A DNA stretch of 64,000 nt from Micropterus salmoides (GCF_014851395.1 NW_024044459.1:20470664-20534663); one strand, 5' to 3'; counted from the first letter of the stretch, positions 51,356-63,663 are shown. Notes: generated by a model from the letters alone, not told the origin. Numbers and translations: made by a program.

Positions 51356-52750
51356 AAACACTAGTTTCTGTTCTAATCCTAAAAACCTTCTTTATCATAA
51401 GATTGCCTATACTGCTGTGTGACATACTAATTGTTTCACCTTTCAGCGTCAAATTAAGGCACTTTCTAGCCAGCAAAGTTAATTCAAATATCAATTGTAA
51501 TTCTTTCTGCCTTTGCAGCACATAACAGCTTTAAAAGCACTTAATTTCTAAAACAGTTAGCAAACCAGTTTCTTTTTTTTCCTCAAGGGTCCATGTTACT
51601 ACAAAAGTACATACATATGGAATAAGCTGTATTAGCAACTTAGAAAGTTATAATTCACAGCCTTTTAAAAGCTTTACCATGGAAACATCCACATTTGAAA
51701 AAAGTAGTGTTTGCTACACTTGTTTGCTACACTACCAGCAGTAAAGTCACTGTCATCTTAAAAGCAAATTGTCTAACAAAACAAAAAGTAAAGAGCCACT
51801 ATAGGAACTGCACGCTAGTAACAGAGTGATGAGGAGATATTTCAATGTGATGTGAGGACCAGTGATCAAGGTAATTTCTCCATTTTCCCCGTATTCATTT
51901 TATTCATCTTTTATGCAAGATTGCAGGTGCCCGCAAGGGAACAGCTAAATCTAATTCAACAAGACAAAACAGCATAATCATACAAATATCACCTGCAGCC
52001 AGACAGACTGTGATGCGACTGCTTGATGAAGGGAGGCAACACAAGTAGAAGTGAGGAAGCAAGATAAGGACAGATGAGGGTAAAAAGGAGAGGGGATTTA
52101 CCAGAATGTAAAAGAAAGGTGGCAAGGATGGGTGCGGTATTATACTATATGGCCATGCGTGTAATTGGGCAGAGAGTTTGTTTTTTGTCTGCTTCTGCCA
52201 CCTTCAACCATATGCCAATTTACATTATCTATGTCATCATCAGCTGATATATTGGACAGCCGTGTTCACATCATAAGGGATGAATAGCAGCAATGGGAAA
52301 CACTCCTGTCATCGATGTCATCAAGATGGTTGTATGATTACAGAGTTGGCCATTTGATTTTTAAAATACTGTGCAATGACAAGACAATGCTATATCAATT
52401 CAATTTGGGTTTAATTACATTAACGACAGTCTTTCTCTAATGTGAGGCGTTCATATTTGTGTGGTTTTTACCTTTAGCGAGCCTTCAAGAAAAATCTGAC
52501 TTTCCCAAATTATACTTTTTACTTGCTACTTGGATGTTGATGTGAATGCCATTTACAGTAAATGTAAAAATGATAACCCCAATATGACTCAAAGCGGCAA
52601 GGCAGTGTAGCTCTACTCCGCACAACATTTGTTCTCTCTGAAAGTAATATGTATAGAATTACAGACAGCAAGTAAGTATTTTATTTATTTATGTTACTTT
52701 ATTTTGCATATGCAGTGTACATTAAAAGGGTGAAAATTCAAACATAGTAT

Positions 52751-52985
52751 TCAATTCAATTAAATTTTATTTATATAGCACCAAATCACAACAACAGTTA
52801 TCTCACAGCGCTTTTCATAAAAGAGCAGGTCTAGACCGTACTCTGTGATGTTATTTACAGAAGCCCAACAGTTAGTAGGGCTCAGTCAGGGAATCGTGAC
52901 TATCCACACCACACAAATGCCCGGAAAAGGAAAAGGAGTGAGTCCAGTCTCTATCTAAGACCAGTGCTGTGTATAAAAGGTGAGC
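52751..52985. repeat. Common fish interspersed repeat, LINE-tail-like
   Basis: The sequence ttttatttatatagcaccaaatcac, then tctcacagcgcttttcataaaagagcagg, is a widespread fish repeat. It is non-coding here and may be the non-coding end of a retroelement. Confidence 0.55.
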
Positions 52986-54395
52986 CCCACAATATCTTTT
53001 TGGTATTGCTTCACCTCCCCGACTTGCTCAAGCTTATTCATCCACAGAGCAGTGACATTTCACATCTCAAGTGCCAGTTTTCGTAGCCAGGCTTCCTACT
53101 TTTACCCACTGCCTGACTGTCAATGTACCAGACCCTGACATCTAACCTTGCAGATGCCAGACACACGTGGCAGCTTCTGATTAAACTTGGCTGAACAAAA
53201 GTTGCTTGTTGTTCATGTGATCTGTTTAAATTTTAGCACAAAATTACATGTTGTACTGTCTATTGAACATATTAATCAAAGTGAGGTAGTGATGGACAAA
53301 CAATACAGTTCGAGTTTATTATTTACTATAAGAAATGTGCTGGAGCAAGCAATATACCCTGTCTCTCAGTAGCTCTTTCAGACTACCACAAACACACATT
53401 TGTTTACATATAAATACTTTTACACAGATATGGGCACACCTGCCAAGGCGAGAAAGCATAAGAGAGCCAAACTGGAGTCAATAAATGTTCAAAAACGTCA
53501 CGGGTCCCCTTCCTCATTAACTTTCTCCTCAAACTGAAAACTGTCTAACGCCCGTGACACACACAAACGCATTCACGTACGTCCCCAAGCACACACACAC
53601 CGATATGCATTAAGAAGCAGAAAGAGGTGTGACTTTAAGTCTTCTCTACTCTGTTCCCTTGAGCAAAAAGTCAGGGTCTGGGCTGAGGTGATAAGTGCAC
53701 TGGGATACCGCCCAGCAAATACACTTCCTTACACAGAGAGAAAAACTCACAAAATCACACCAGAAAATAAATACAGCTGCATTTCTTCATTCAAACATCA
53801 TAATTAAACAATATTTTAACAATGTAAAGTAGTGTTACCATTTCTGAGTGTCCACAGCGTGACAGAGTAGCAGAGGAATGCCTTCTCATATAGAAAGCAT
53901 GCTCATGCATAACTGGACGGTTTAATTGGTGTGCACACCCCACCTAGAAACGTTTCATGGGTACATCAATGCTTACTTAAAGTGAGTCAAAGCATTCAAC
54001 TATGACACATGTGTGCATACAGGGGCTGCACTTAAAAGTGATTATGTGGTTCTCTGCATGAAAAGCTGTAGCAGCTATTGAAGCCGAGAGGTGGATTTGA
54101 GTTGGTACGTGACTAACGAGTGTATGCTTAACACCTTTCTCTGTGCTTACTGGAGAAATATTTTTTCATCATGGGGTTTATTTTTGTTGAGTGTTTTAAT
54201 CTTGTTCTAGTGCCAGTGTGGCATAAGTAATGCCAGAAGGGGAGAGGACTATTTTTGTGATCACAGGACAGGGAGGAAGATGAACAGAAAGATTTATATG
54301 ACATTATTGGCGTTATTTATTTCAAAGAAAAAATGAGAATAGAACAATGGGAAAAACCTTTACTGTGTGTGTGCACTTGTGTGTGGTGGACTGAC

Positions 54396-54480
54396 CAGTT
54401 TCTTCCTCTTGTCCTGTTCAGTTGGTGGCTCTTCATCGTCACTCAGCTTGGGCTCCTCAAAATGGCTCATCAGCATGCAG
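54396..54480 (-). CDS. ipo11: Importin-11, coding exon (second from last)
   Basis: This 85-nt exon completes the aspartate codon and then encodes 28 residues: CMLMSHFEEPKLSDDEEPPT followed by EQDKRKKL. It carries the acidic then basic stretch (SDDEEPPTEQDKRKK) typical of the near-C-terminal part of importin-11, probably a flexible linker before the final helices. The acceptor is ttgcag; the donor is gtcagt, a weaker but acceptable form. Two CA/TG-rich antisense ORFs overlap it but are not coding. The following intron is about 32.9 kb, far longer than the others seen here. Confidence 0.94.
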
Positions 54481-56177
54481 CTGCAAACAATCATATTCAA
54501 CTCAGTATCAATAACCTGCGCAGTAGGAGACAATTTAAGAACAAACAGCAGGCACGCGCACACACACAAACACACACACACGCATACAAAAAAAGCTCGA
54601 ACCCTCTGGTACTCTAGCACACTGCTCTGCTTGCTATTCATATTGATTCATCAGCATGCAGAGAGAATTACAAGCAAAACCTTTGTGCTCAGTCCAAAGT
54701 CTGTGAATGGTCTTTTATTTCCTTTGTCTTTGTTACTTAATCCATATTGTGAGTAGAGATAAGGTAGTCAGGTCTTGAATGTCACATTTTGTAACTCGTG
54801 ATCAGAAATTTTAACTAAATCTACCTAAACTCCAACTAATGACATTCAAACTAACAAAAAAACAACTTACTTCAATTCTGTGCAGAGAGAACAGACACTA
54901 CTTTCGAGAAATGCAGCTTAGTAACTACAATCCAGCCTCTCTCTTCTGGGGTGAACATTCATTTATAGCCTATAACCAATATTGTTCTAATAATGTATCC
55001 AAGGACAATATGAAAACAATTTGAAATAGTAAAATCGCTTATAGTGATGAACCTACAGAGAATTAGCACCAGAATCTGCAGCACCAATCGGTTTTACAGA
55101 GCATTATAGCAAGTTTCAGCTCGCAAATATACTTTAAGGTTTAAAGTAATGTTTTAATACGCTGGTGGAGAAAAACATTTGGTCAAATTTTTTCCTTCCT
55201 TCTTAAAACTTCTCATTTGCTATTTTTCATTCCTTTGGTTTGAGTAATCAGTAATCTTTTAATTTCTTAATATATAGTGACAAGTTATTGAACATCTAAA
55301 TAACACTGGAGTACTATGCTGAATTGGCTTGCCAATGGGCTTATTATTTTACTCAATTTGTCCATGAAAGTAAGAACTTTCATTCTCATTCCACAATTCC
55401 AAATCTGTATGTCAACAGAGGAATAAAGGGAAAGTTTGTTTATTTGAAACAAATAAAAATTCCTAAATACAGGCAGGAAGATTACAGTACCCACTGCTGT
55501 CTGCCTTAGTTGACTGCATTTACAAACAGTGAATAAGAGGAAATGCGCATTTTGTCCATTAAGAAGCACAACAGGGAGTCAAAACAATTTGAACACATCA
55601 CTGGCAAACAAACAAACATTTACACTAACCATTCTACCCAACATTTCAGTTAATTTCACACCGGCACAGGGTGGTGAACCTTTCTGACAGCAGAGAAAGG
55701 GTGTCTGCATGTAGGTTAATATCTACTAAGAAATGAGCACCATGTTGCTGGGACAGGGAACCACACGAAGGTGGGCCGTGGTTAGTGTCTCCTTCCATAG
55801 TGAGCAAGTGTTTTCTGGACCATTTCACAGGCCATTATTTTTCAAGAGAAAAGTGACTCTTCCAACACTCCCACTCAGCCTTCTTCAGCACACTGTCATG
55901 ATCCATTAGTAAAGGACTGCCTTTATATCATACATTTAAAAACGTTTTTCGAAAGGTTTGTTTTTCGATAAATTCAAGCCTCAGCGGCACCTCTGCAATT
56001 GCGCTGCTTCAAGTACTTTCAAAACAAATATTTCAACTGTCTTCATTCATCATGCATGAGCTTAGTCAAAATTACAAACTTCATTCACTCATGAAAAGAA
56101 TGACTGGAAGGTTTTGAATTGTATGAGTATGAAGTATTTATGCATCTTTCATTTAGAAAAGGAACATGCACACTCAC
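54481..56177 (-). other. ipo11: Ipo11 intron, about 1.7 kb
   Basis: AT-rich intron with a short imperfect CA tract near 54556-54592. I see no gene or recognised mobile element in it. Confidence 0.8.
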
Positions 56178-56273
56178 TCTTTGAAGGTGCCTGTTTCTGG
56201 ATCTTCTGTCATTACATCATGCAGCGCCTCAACGGAGATGTTGATGATTCCACAGAATTTGTCTTGGATCACA
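56178..56273 (-). CDS. ipo11: Importin-11, coding exon (third from last)
   Basis: This 96-nt exon begins with the T that completes the serine codon, then reads VIQDKFCGIINISVEALHDV and MTEDPETGTFK, and ends with GA of a split aspartate codon. The acceptor is ttaccag above 56273 and the donor gtgagt below 56178. The upstream intron, about 6.0 kb, is filled with hAT-like elements and a SINE-like repeat. The downstream intron is 1.7 kb. The sequence matches the expected importin-11 order with only conservative changes from the mammalian protein as recalled. No defects are seen. Confidence 0.95.
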
Positions 56274-59200
56274 CTGGTAACACACAGACAACACAGGCTC
56301 ATTACTCATGAGATCATTAATTCAACAGCTGGCATCCTCACTGCAGAGAGTGCAACAGTGTTAGTTAAATCAAAGCAACAGTGATAATATTGCTGTCAAA
56401 ATTAAACATATGCCATCCATCAAGTCAAATCATAGCACACATGTCCAGACTGTTCATGTATGTCACCTCATTATTTTACCTTTGCAAGTGGAATTTACAC
56501 ACTTGGTAGGAGCATTTTAGTACAACAGAGTTCAAAATGAGAGAAAGGCAGAGGGTTCTCAAAATAAACAGACAAAAAAAAAATAATACATCAAATTGAA
56601 ATGCAAATAGCAGTGCAGTAAAAACATTTCTCAACTTTAATGATCCTAAAAAAACATGTTCCCATTGCACGGATCAATCACATATGATGATGTTATTTTC
56701 CAACGGTAAAGGCAGTTTTATTGTCTCAAAGCACACATTCAAGTATAAAAATCAATGAGGCTTATTGTCTTAACACACAGCCTTGCGGGCTGGGTCTCTA
56801 ATTTTTATCATAGCCCGTATGGTGGTTCTTCCAGAGCAGTAGCATCGTCAAGCCTGGGCTTGCTGAAACAGAGAACTTTAAAATATGCCGGCTTGCAACA
56901 CCCACCTTCCAAGCTTGGGAACAGGCAGCAGTCCTTGATGAATTATTTGAGTTATTCTTTGAGAGCACTGGAAAGGAAGTGGGTTTTCCCATGTCAATTG
57001 GATTAAAAAGCAAGGTGGGGAGAATGCAAAGACACAAAGACTGAGAGTGTGTGTGGGTATGTGCACTGATGCATCAAAGGTTCTGTCAGTTCAAGTGCTT
57101 GGCTAGGTAGACCCCAGGCGATGCTGCAGAAACTTCACTAAGCATGAAGTCTGCCAAGAAAATGGAAAAATCAGTGCATGACACATACCCAGCCAGTTAA
57201 CATAGACCTGTCTGTTATTTCTGCGGGAAACTCTACTGAAGCATACTCTCATATTGTAAATACTGCCATCAAAAACAACAAAAAGAATGTAAAAGAGTTA
57301 CAGCAATAGGGGATACATCTAGTCAGCGTAGGACCGTGCAATACAATCCCATTTACTGCACAGACAAAATTTATATTCCTCCAACCTACTCCAAATTTAC
57401 ATACTCACATACACACTCACACAAACAAGTATATATGAGTATAAACCCCTTTATATAAGAAGTAGAAGGGTCCGTCAAATTTTATATTTAAGGCTAATAA
57501 ATGCTGAAGGCAATTTTTCTTTGACTTGAGAATGGAAACCTTGTCCAGGTGAATTTTAAGTAGTTGTTCCTTTCAGTCAGTAACCTTTTCCTTCTAATAT
57601 CCTGGGAGTGTAAAATACATCCCTGAACACCTCTGCCCCAAATTTCCTAATAGTCTCAAATTGGTAGCCATAGCAACAACTTGATGCAGGCACTGGATTA
57701 AAGATCCCTTATCATACATTTAAACATGTCTGTCAATTCTAATTCTATCCAGCCCAACACCTCTCCACTGATTATTCTCTAATGGCTGACTAGTGCTTCT
57801 ACTTCGTGCCTGCCATTCAAATCAATGTAAACGAAAACATGATCTGAAAGCTGACTGGGCTGCATGCAAAAAACAAACTCGCTGCAGCAACACAGTCCTC
57901 GTCAGAATCAACTGTGTCTGTGGTCCTCACTCCATAAAACAAAAAGGAGGCTGTGCCTCCCTGCAGCCTGGAACTGTGACCTGGGAAAAGCTGCACATAA
58001 AATGAAATTTTCTGTCTGAATTTCTGCCCCACAGCGTGTTAATCCAAAACAGAGTTTTTTCCATTACTTTTTTCATCATATTAGATTCAGATTTTTTTCT
58101 TTTTCTGTTGAGTGGCAATCGCAGATTAACTGTCGATGGTAAAAATATTTCGAAAAGCAGGCCCACACTGCAATAACACTTCCCTCTTGATTCTTCTTCC
58201 TACTGGTTATTTCTCTCTTTAAAGAGCTGAGCTTGTCGCAAATTGATTTCAAATAAGCACAATTCATTACACTTTATGCTGTTGAGCATCATTGGTTTTA
58301 GATCATTAGAGTATACCCTAAATTTTCCAAGTGCTTTGGTGGTCTAAGTGGCGAGTGAATCCCTCATGTCAATGTAACTTCTTTAATTCTGCTACCACTG
58401 TTCAACAAGCAAACGGAAACCATGGGATATGCAGTTTTAGAGAAACTATTTACATCGGGAAATATTCTAATTATAGTACTGAGGAACTACATAATTAATT
58501 ACATGTACGTTATACATGCAAAAAGAGAAATGCATACACGTATGAATGGAAGTGCTATGCATGTATGCAAGCTACAACCAGATGCTGCGTGACATTGTTT
58601 AATTATAACCTACATTTGGGATCCCTGAGTGTTACAAGAAAGAGACGAGTCAACAGAGCAGATCAAATGTTTAAACGGAAAATTAAATATAACAACCAAT
58701 CAAAATTTTGATCAGGCAAAAAGTATTTAGTCTACAGCAAGACAAATTTTTGATTCCTCTGAACATGATGTGCCAACTTTAAGACACTGTTAAAATCATG
58801 ATTAAACAAAATGTGAGAACAGCAGATCCAGGCAATAAATATGTGCATATTGATTTATTAAGGTCCCTGTTCTTGTTGAGTATTGGCATTCCTTTACAGA
58901 AGCTTTGCCATCGAAAAGCAAACTGTCAGTGATGATGAACTGGTAGTGGGGGAAAAAAACAGCTGAACAAGAGGTTCTGATGACTAAAGCAGTCTCTGGT
59001 GAAAATGACCTGATGGCTCTGCATGTTAAATACAAAATGAAACATTCTAGTGTCCTTACATTGCACAAAAGTTTCAGAAAGTAAGAAGCACATCATATCA
59101 AAGGACAAACAGGACATTAATTAATTCAACGGGTGAACCTTATCACTAAGGTAAAAAGGAGTTGACTGAATGAAAAAGGAAAATCAATCTGTGAAAAGTG

Positions 59201-59510
59201 CAAAAAAGAAAAAGTAACATCTGCCAAGGGCTATGGCAGGTTATCTGAACCGTTGAGCAATAATGCATTCATGTGAAAAACGAAACAATACTATTTTTAC
59301 AGCACCTAATGTATAATGTGTTGTAACAGCATCAACAGTTCTTGGACAGATAATCCATCCCCTTCTCAAATGAAGCAGACACAAACTGCAGGTTTCTAAA
59401 AGAAGGTTGACTTGTGACCATGTGACATTCTTGACTGGTCCACCGGAGGGAAGCACCTATCTAACAATGAGTAAAAAGAAATGCCTGAAACTGAATACTT
59501 CCCTCTGTGT

Positions 59511-60147
59511 TAGGGCTAGGCGATATGGCCAAAAAGTCATATCCCGGTACTGTTAGGCAGAATTCTGGTATAAAATATATATATCGGTCTTTTCCTCTGG
59601 TGATTCCATTCACAGCAGCTGAGCTGCATGTTGAGGAGGTGTGTTGATGACGTAGCCTATCAAAACAAAACTAACGTGGTGGCTAACGAAAAACATCTGA
59701 CTGGTGTGTCCACTGTCGCTTTAACTGGTCCGCTCTTGTAAAATATCCACAGTGTCGCGACTTGTAATGTAATCACTGTGTTTCTGATAAATGCTACAGT
59801 GTGCCCACTAACCTGGGCGGACTGTCAAATAAAAGTGTATGTGTGAGAAACAATGAATGAACAGTGTTTTTCTTTTTACAAGCCAGGTCTTTAACAGTGT
59901 CCACCGACACGTTGTCTCTCTCCATCTTGTTGAGAGTTTGTGAGTAGACGGCTGCGTGCACACGCAGAGGGAAGGGCGGGGCTGCGCGGGGAGGCAAAGA
60001 AAGAGGAGCAAACACTGGCAGGACTTTATGGAAACATTAATTAACTCAACATCAACCTATATCGGTATAAACGGTATTGTCTAATTTCATTTCTCTTTTG
60101 AAATTATATTGGTATACCTCATTATACCAATATACCGCCCAGCGCTA
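59511..60147. mobile_element. 637-bp hAT-like element
   Basis: The left end is tagggctaggcgatatggcc and the right end (reverse complement) tagcgctgggcggtatattg. Flanking duplications are ctctgtgt (59503-59510) and ctatgtgt (60148-60155), 7 of 8 identical. A GC-rich centre (59930-60000) has short open frames that look like chance. Confidence 0.78.
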
Positions 60148-60276
60148 CTATGTGTCACATGCCTGCAGCTGTTTCACAGCCCTCTATCGGTGCCTTTTTG
60201 GTTTATGCCTTGATGAAAATTCCCAGTGGTCTACTGTACAATACTGATATACATATTTTCTTATATTTATTTATTT

Positions 60277-60468
60277 GGGCTGTGTGGTGGACCAGTGGAT
60301 AGCAAAGTGGCCCTACATCAAGAAGGTATGGGTTTGAACCTCGGTCTTGCATGTTCTCTCTGGGTGCTTTGGCTTCCTCCCACAGGCCAAAGACATGTAG
60401 GTAGGTCAACTGGTGACTAAATTGCCCTTAGGTGTGAATGTGAGTGTGTATGGTCTGTATGTGTCAGC
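60277..60468 (+). repeat. SINE-like repeat with tRNA-like head
   Basis: It starts gggctgtgtggtggaccagt and contains a B-box-like gggtttgaacctc, then the widespread fish motif ggcttcctcccacaggccaaagacatg and attgccc.taggtgtgaatgtgag. It is cut at 60469 by a hAT-type end. A shorter copy of the middle part is at 1391-1477. Confidence 0.65.
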
Positions 60469-61139
60469 TAGGGCTGAATGATTTTGGAAAATAATCTTAT
60501 TGCGATTTTTTTAAACCAATATTGCAATTTAATACAAGATTATATTGTATTATTCAAAATATACAAGCAATAAACCACTGCATAGTATGACCAACACAGT
60601 ATTAGATAGAATAACCATACACTGTTCTTTCGTGTAGGCCAGGCTTATATGTTATGATAAAATTGTGATGAAAAGTGATGCATGAATTGCATGAATTATT
60701 ATTATGAGCAATGGCGAAGAAGTATCAAATTATAATAATTTCAGAGAAATGTTGTTAAATAATCTTATAAATATCATCAGGTAGGTCTACCTACATACGA
60801 CAAGAAAAAGTAAGTTCACCACAGTGCATTATACAATAAGCGCTCAATACAAATCCCACAGTTCACCCACCAATGAGTCATTATCTCAGTTTATATCTTC
60901 ACAAAAATACATATCTCAACAAACAAAAACCTCCTTTTCAGGATCCTAGCAAGAAAACAAAAAAATACTCAGTCTGAGGTTCAATACATAAGTTGGGCAA
61001 AGAAAATAAAGTGCCTCTCGCGTCAAATAGACAAGCTTAGTAATTCTCCGACAACAACGGAGTTTCACTGCTTTACTCTCGCGTGTCATGTAACCAGAAT
61101 GTAATTGCGGCCTTTGAGATTAGAAATTCTTGTTATCAT
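60469..61139. mobile_element. hAT-type terminus and interior, far end unresolved
   Basis: It begins tagggctgaatgattttgg and continues aataatcttattgcgatt. This is the inverted form of the family at 41394-42429. The opposite terminus may be the cgatttgtcatgcagcacta near 61549-61568, with the 61140 element nested between, but no target duplication confirms it. Confidence 0.4.
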
Positions 61140-61260
61140 TAGGGCTGGGCGATATGGCCAAAAATATTATCCCAATAAAAACATTTCATATCGTTCAATA
61201 GATAATTATCACGATATATATTAAGCTCTTATCTCCTTTTTGCTAAACATAACAGCTAAA
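61140..61260. mobile_element. hAT-type terminus, same type as at 59511
   Basis: It begins tagggctgggcgatatggcc, nearly identical to the left end of the 59511 element. The right end was not found, so only the recognisable terminal part is given. Confidence 0.45.
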
Positions 61261-62236
61261 TTGTGGTGCTAAATGATTGCTAGAACAGCTTTATCAAAGT
61301 GAACTTTTATCTTGTGACTGCTGATTTTTCAAAATCATTTGTATCATTTGGGTGAAATAAAAAGTGTTATGATTGAGGTTGATTGTTCAATACCAGTAAA
61401 GCATATGATTTAAGCTTCCCCCAACCTTAACTTAAAGTGAGACACTTCTCTACATCTTATTAAAAAAGACTATTAGATGATATTAAGGGCAGCTATGGAC
61501 AAGACATGGACCTCTTCCAATTTCTGTTATGATTTAAGTGAGACAGTCGATTTGTCATGCAGCACTAACCCAGCCAAGGCTGTCATAATCAATTACTTTT
61601 GGAGACCTAGGACGGGGGCGTAACAAAGGATTTCATGCCTGTCTACGTCTCTGATTACCATATCTGGATTGCAGAAAACTGAGCTTCCCAAAATCTTGAT
61701 AAAAACATGCATCACCATAAAGTGAAATGGGACATCACAAGAAAAGTTTATCATTAAACCACACAGTGACTCCTCTGAACCATTTCAAGAGAAGTTTCAC
61801 TTAGAAAATGAAAAGAGAAAACTCTTTGACGGCATCTTTTTTGAACATTTGGTACTCAGCCTTTGCTGTGCACCTGTCACACTTAGCTGTAGATACCCGT
61901 CTAATGAGTGATTGACATAGCAAAAGAAAAAACACTTATCTCACATGAAACTCCCCATCTCCATCACCAGCATGGTCGTTTAACTTTGTAATTTTGGCTA
62001 CTTTAGTCTAGCATTAGTAAACAATGGTGGGAGCACAATAAAATGACATCAAGTAGGACTTTCTCTGATGTTAGTGACAACCCATCCAACAGAACAGAGC
62101 AAGAGAAACATAATTCCACCTGCTATAGTCTATAAAAGGTAAGCTGAACAATTACTTTCCCCTATATCAGCTGTGCTGACAGGGTGGATGCTCAAAGCCG
62201 CCACGTGCACATAAATAAGTGATAAATGTTTCTCAC

Positions 62237-62358
62237 CTGTTGTCGGATGGTAGGAGGGACAGCAGAGCCAGCGACGACAGCTTCCTCCTCTCAGGCTGAG
62301 TGATGTTGTCCATGCGGTCGACCCACATCTCTATCACACTGCCCAACAATTGGTCCAT
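62237..62358 (-). CDS. ipo11: Importin-11, coding exon (fourth from last)
   Basis: This 122-nt exon encodes 40 residues plus two bases (AG) of a split serine codon. It starts MDQLLGSVIEMWVDRMDNIT and runs on through QPERRKLSSLALLSLLPSDN. This is one of the most conserved stretches of vertebrate importin-11 and the main reason for the gene call. The internal ATG at the exon start is not a translation start, because a good acceptor (ctcatcag) precedes it and the frame runs on from the exon before. The donor is gtgaga. The split codon is completed by a T at the start of the exon at 56273, giving serine as expected. Confidence 0.95.
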
Positions 62359-62910
62359 CTGATGAGGAGAGATGAGGATGTGGGCAAGAGGAAGGAGAGA
62401 GAAGGAGGGTTAATACAGGAAGAATGAGGAGACAAAGAAAGGAGTAGTACTAAAAAACAGCAAGAGGTCAAGAAATAGAGACACAAACAGTTGTTTACTG
62501 ACTATGGTATGCCGATACATTTTATCGTCATAAAAATCTGCAAAACTGACCTTCCCTGCTTGTTCTGCCTCATTTACCTCCCTGCCTTGTCCTCTATCAT
62601 CAAAAAAAGAGGAGCTTGGCATATGGAGAAACAACTCTAGGCCTTTCATTTCTTTACATAAGGCGCTGCAATGTCAAAACAAGGCAAAATCTCTTTTGTT
62701 CTGGGTCAGACAAAAACAATGTCAGTGTTTCACAGTGAAGGGTGACAACTCAAAACTTTAGGGCTTGAGAAAATTACCCCTTGCAGTTCTTTGGCTCATT
62801 ACGTTCAGAATGATTCCCTTTTAAAAGGCACTTTGCAGTTATGTCTCTCATAGACATTCAAAGAGACTGTGCTGAGAAGACAGAAATGAAGGGCAGACAG
62901 CGTGTCTCAC
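62359..62910 (-). other. ipo11: Ipo11 intron
   Basis: This 552-bp GT-AG intron is purine-rich on the plus strand near 62340-62480. It holds no recognised repeat or RNA. Confidence 0.85.
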
Positions 62911-63024
62911 CTTCTGGCTGGACTCAGATGCCATTTGAGTGAGCAGAGAGGAGAAGAAACTAGAGTTTTGGAGCAAGACGCGGCCCATGATGCCTAGGTA
63001 GGTCGACATCACCACGGGATATCT
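62911..63024 (-). CDS. ipo11: Importin-11, coding exon (fifth from last)
   Basis: This 114-nt exon encodes 38 residues in phase 0, starting RYPVVMSTYLG and ending TQMASESSQK. It continues the C-terminal HEAT-repeat solenoid of importin-11. The acceptor reads gtacag before 63024 and the donor is gtgaga after 62911. The segment GRVLLQNSSFFSSLL closely resembles the corresponding part of vertebrate IPO11 as I remember it. The intron separating it from the previous exon is only 289 bp, and the next intron is 552 bp, so the exons at this end of the gene are tightly packed compared with the last one. No frameshift or stop is present. Confidence 0.93.
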
Positions 63025-63313
63025 CTGTACAACACACGCACGTGCAAAATGAATACACAAATGCAGAAACAGAACCACACACAAATACTTTTACATAACG
63101 CCGGGGTTATTAAGTATTACAATGGGAAAGATAATTAGGCAGCAAAATCTTGTTAAAGCAGCCTGTGACCTTTAACTGAGTTGAATGATCAATAAATGCC
63201 ACATTATAGTCGTAGTAAAAGAGGAAAAAGCATCAACAGTTATAAGACATCTTTACAGGTCCTCTCATATAATCTCAGTCCAAATATGTGCAAGATGTAA
63301 AGGCGAAACTCAC

Positions 63314-63409
63314 CTCACCATCCACAATACCTCTGAAGACAGCTGGCAGCAGGGGCTGGAACATGTGGGCTCCCAGCATGGGGCTAACCTTTAAAGCTAT
63401 CTCTACCAC
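63314..63409 (-). CDS. ipo11: Importin-11, coding exon (sixth from last)
   Basis: Importin-11 is a karyopherin-beta nuclear import receptor. It binds cargo in the cytoplasm (family work names E2 enzymes such as UBE2M/UBE2E3 and ribosomal protein L12) and releases it on RanGTP in the nucleus. This 96-nt exon encodes 32 residues in phase 0, beginning VVEIALKVSP and ending AVFRGIVDGE, an amphipathic helix pair as expected of a HEAT repeat. The acceptor is a pyrimidine-rich tract ending cag just above 63409. The donor is gtgagt just below 63314. The reading frame joins directly to the next exon (..DGE then RYPVV..). It is the most 5' exon of the gene in the window; upstream exons must lie past position 64000. 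The assignment comes from recalled similarity of the whole C-terminal region to vertebrate IPO11 and is firm as a set. Confidence 0.92.
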
Positions 63410-63593
63410 CTGCCAAGACACAGGAAGAGGGAGGTACTCAGAGACTGGGGAAAGGAACAGTAGCAAGGAGAAACAAAAGAACAGAGAGGGAGAACTCGGG
63501 AGGGAATCAGAGAGGGAGCAAAAAGTCTACAACAAGAGAGCCAGAAAGGGTCACACACAGGATGATGCAAAGACACAGCAAAGTAAACAGTAA

Positions 63594-63660
63594 AGGGAAT
63601 GTACTTATATAGCACCTTTCTAGTCTTCCCAACCACTCAAAGTGCGTTACAGTACATGTC
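63594..63660. repeat. Short interspersed repeat fragment
   Basis: The sequence gtacttatatagcacctttctagtc..ctcaaagtgcgttacag is a common fish repeat of the same general form as 52751-52985. Confidence 0.5.
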
Positions 63661-63663
63661 ACA

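Larger units (their letters stand above)
21519..54395 (-). other. ipo11: Giant last intron of ipo11, about 32.9 kb
   Basis: The intron joins the exon ending at 54396 to the final exon at 21518. No exon of ipo11 is missing, because the flanking residues (..KRKKL and LALEDP..) are adjacent in the known protein. The content is mobile elements, microsatellites and unannotated AT-rich DNA, listed separately. Stretches where I recognise nothing include 21519-22900, 23520-26160, 29720-30940, 32890-35165, 36530-38600, 39735-41390, 42440-42750, 45900-48540, 51356-52740 and 52990-54395. Confidence 0.85.
56274..62236 (-). other. ipo11: Ipo11 intron, about 6 kb
   Basis: The intron holds a 637-bp hAT-like element (59511-60147), a tRNA-headed SINE-like repeat (60277-60468) and two further hAT-type termini (60469 and 61140). 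The stretches 56274-59500 and 61600-62236 show no gene or repeat that I recognise. Confidence 0.8.

Noticed and set aside
54333..54756. Frames overlapping the second-last ipo11 exon in other frames
   Set aside because: The exon frame is fixed by phase and protein similarity; these are shadows with TH-repeat sequence from CA tracts.
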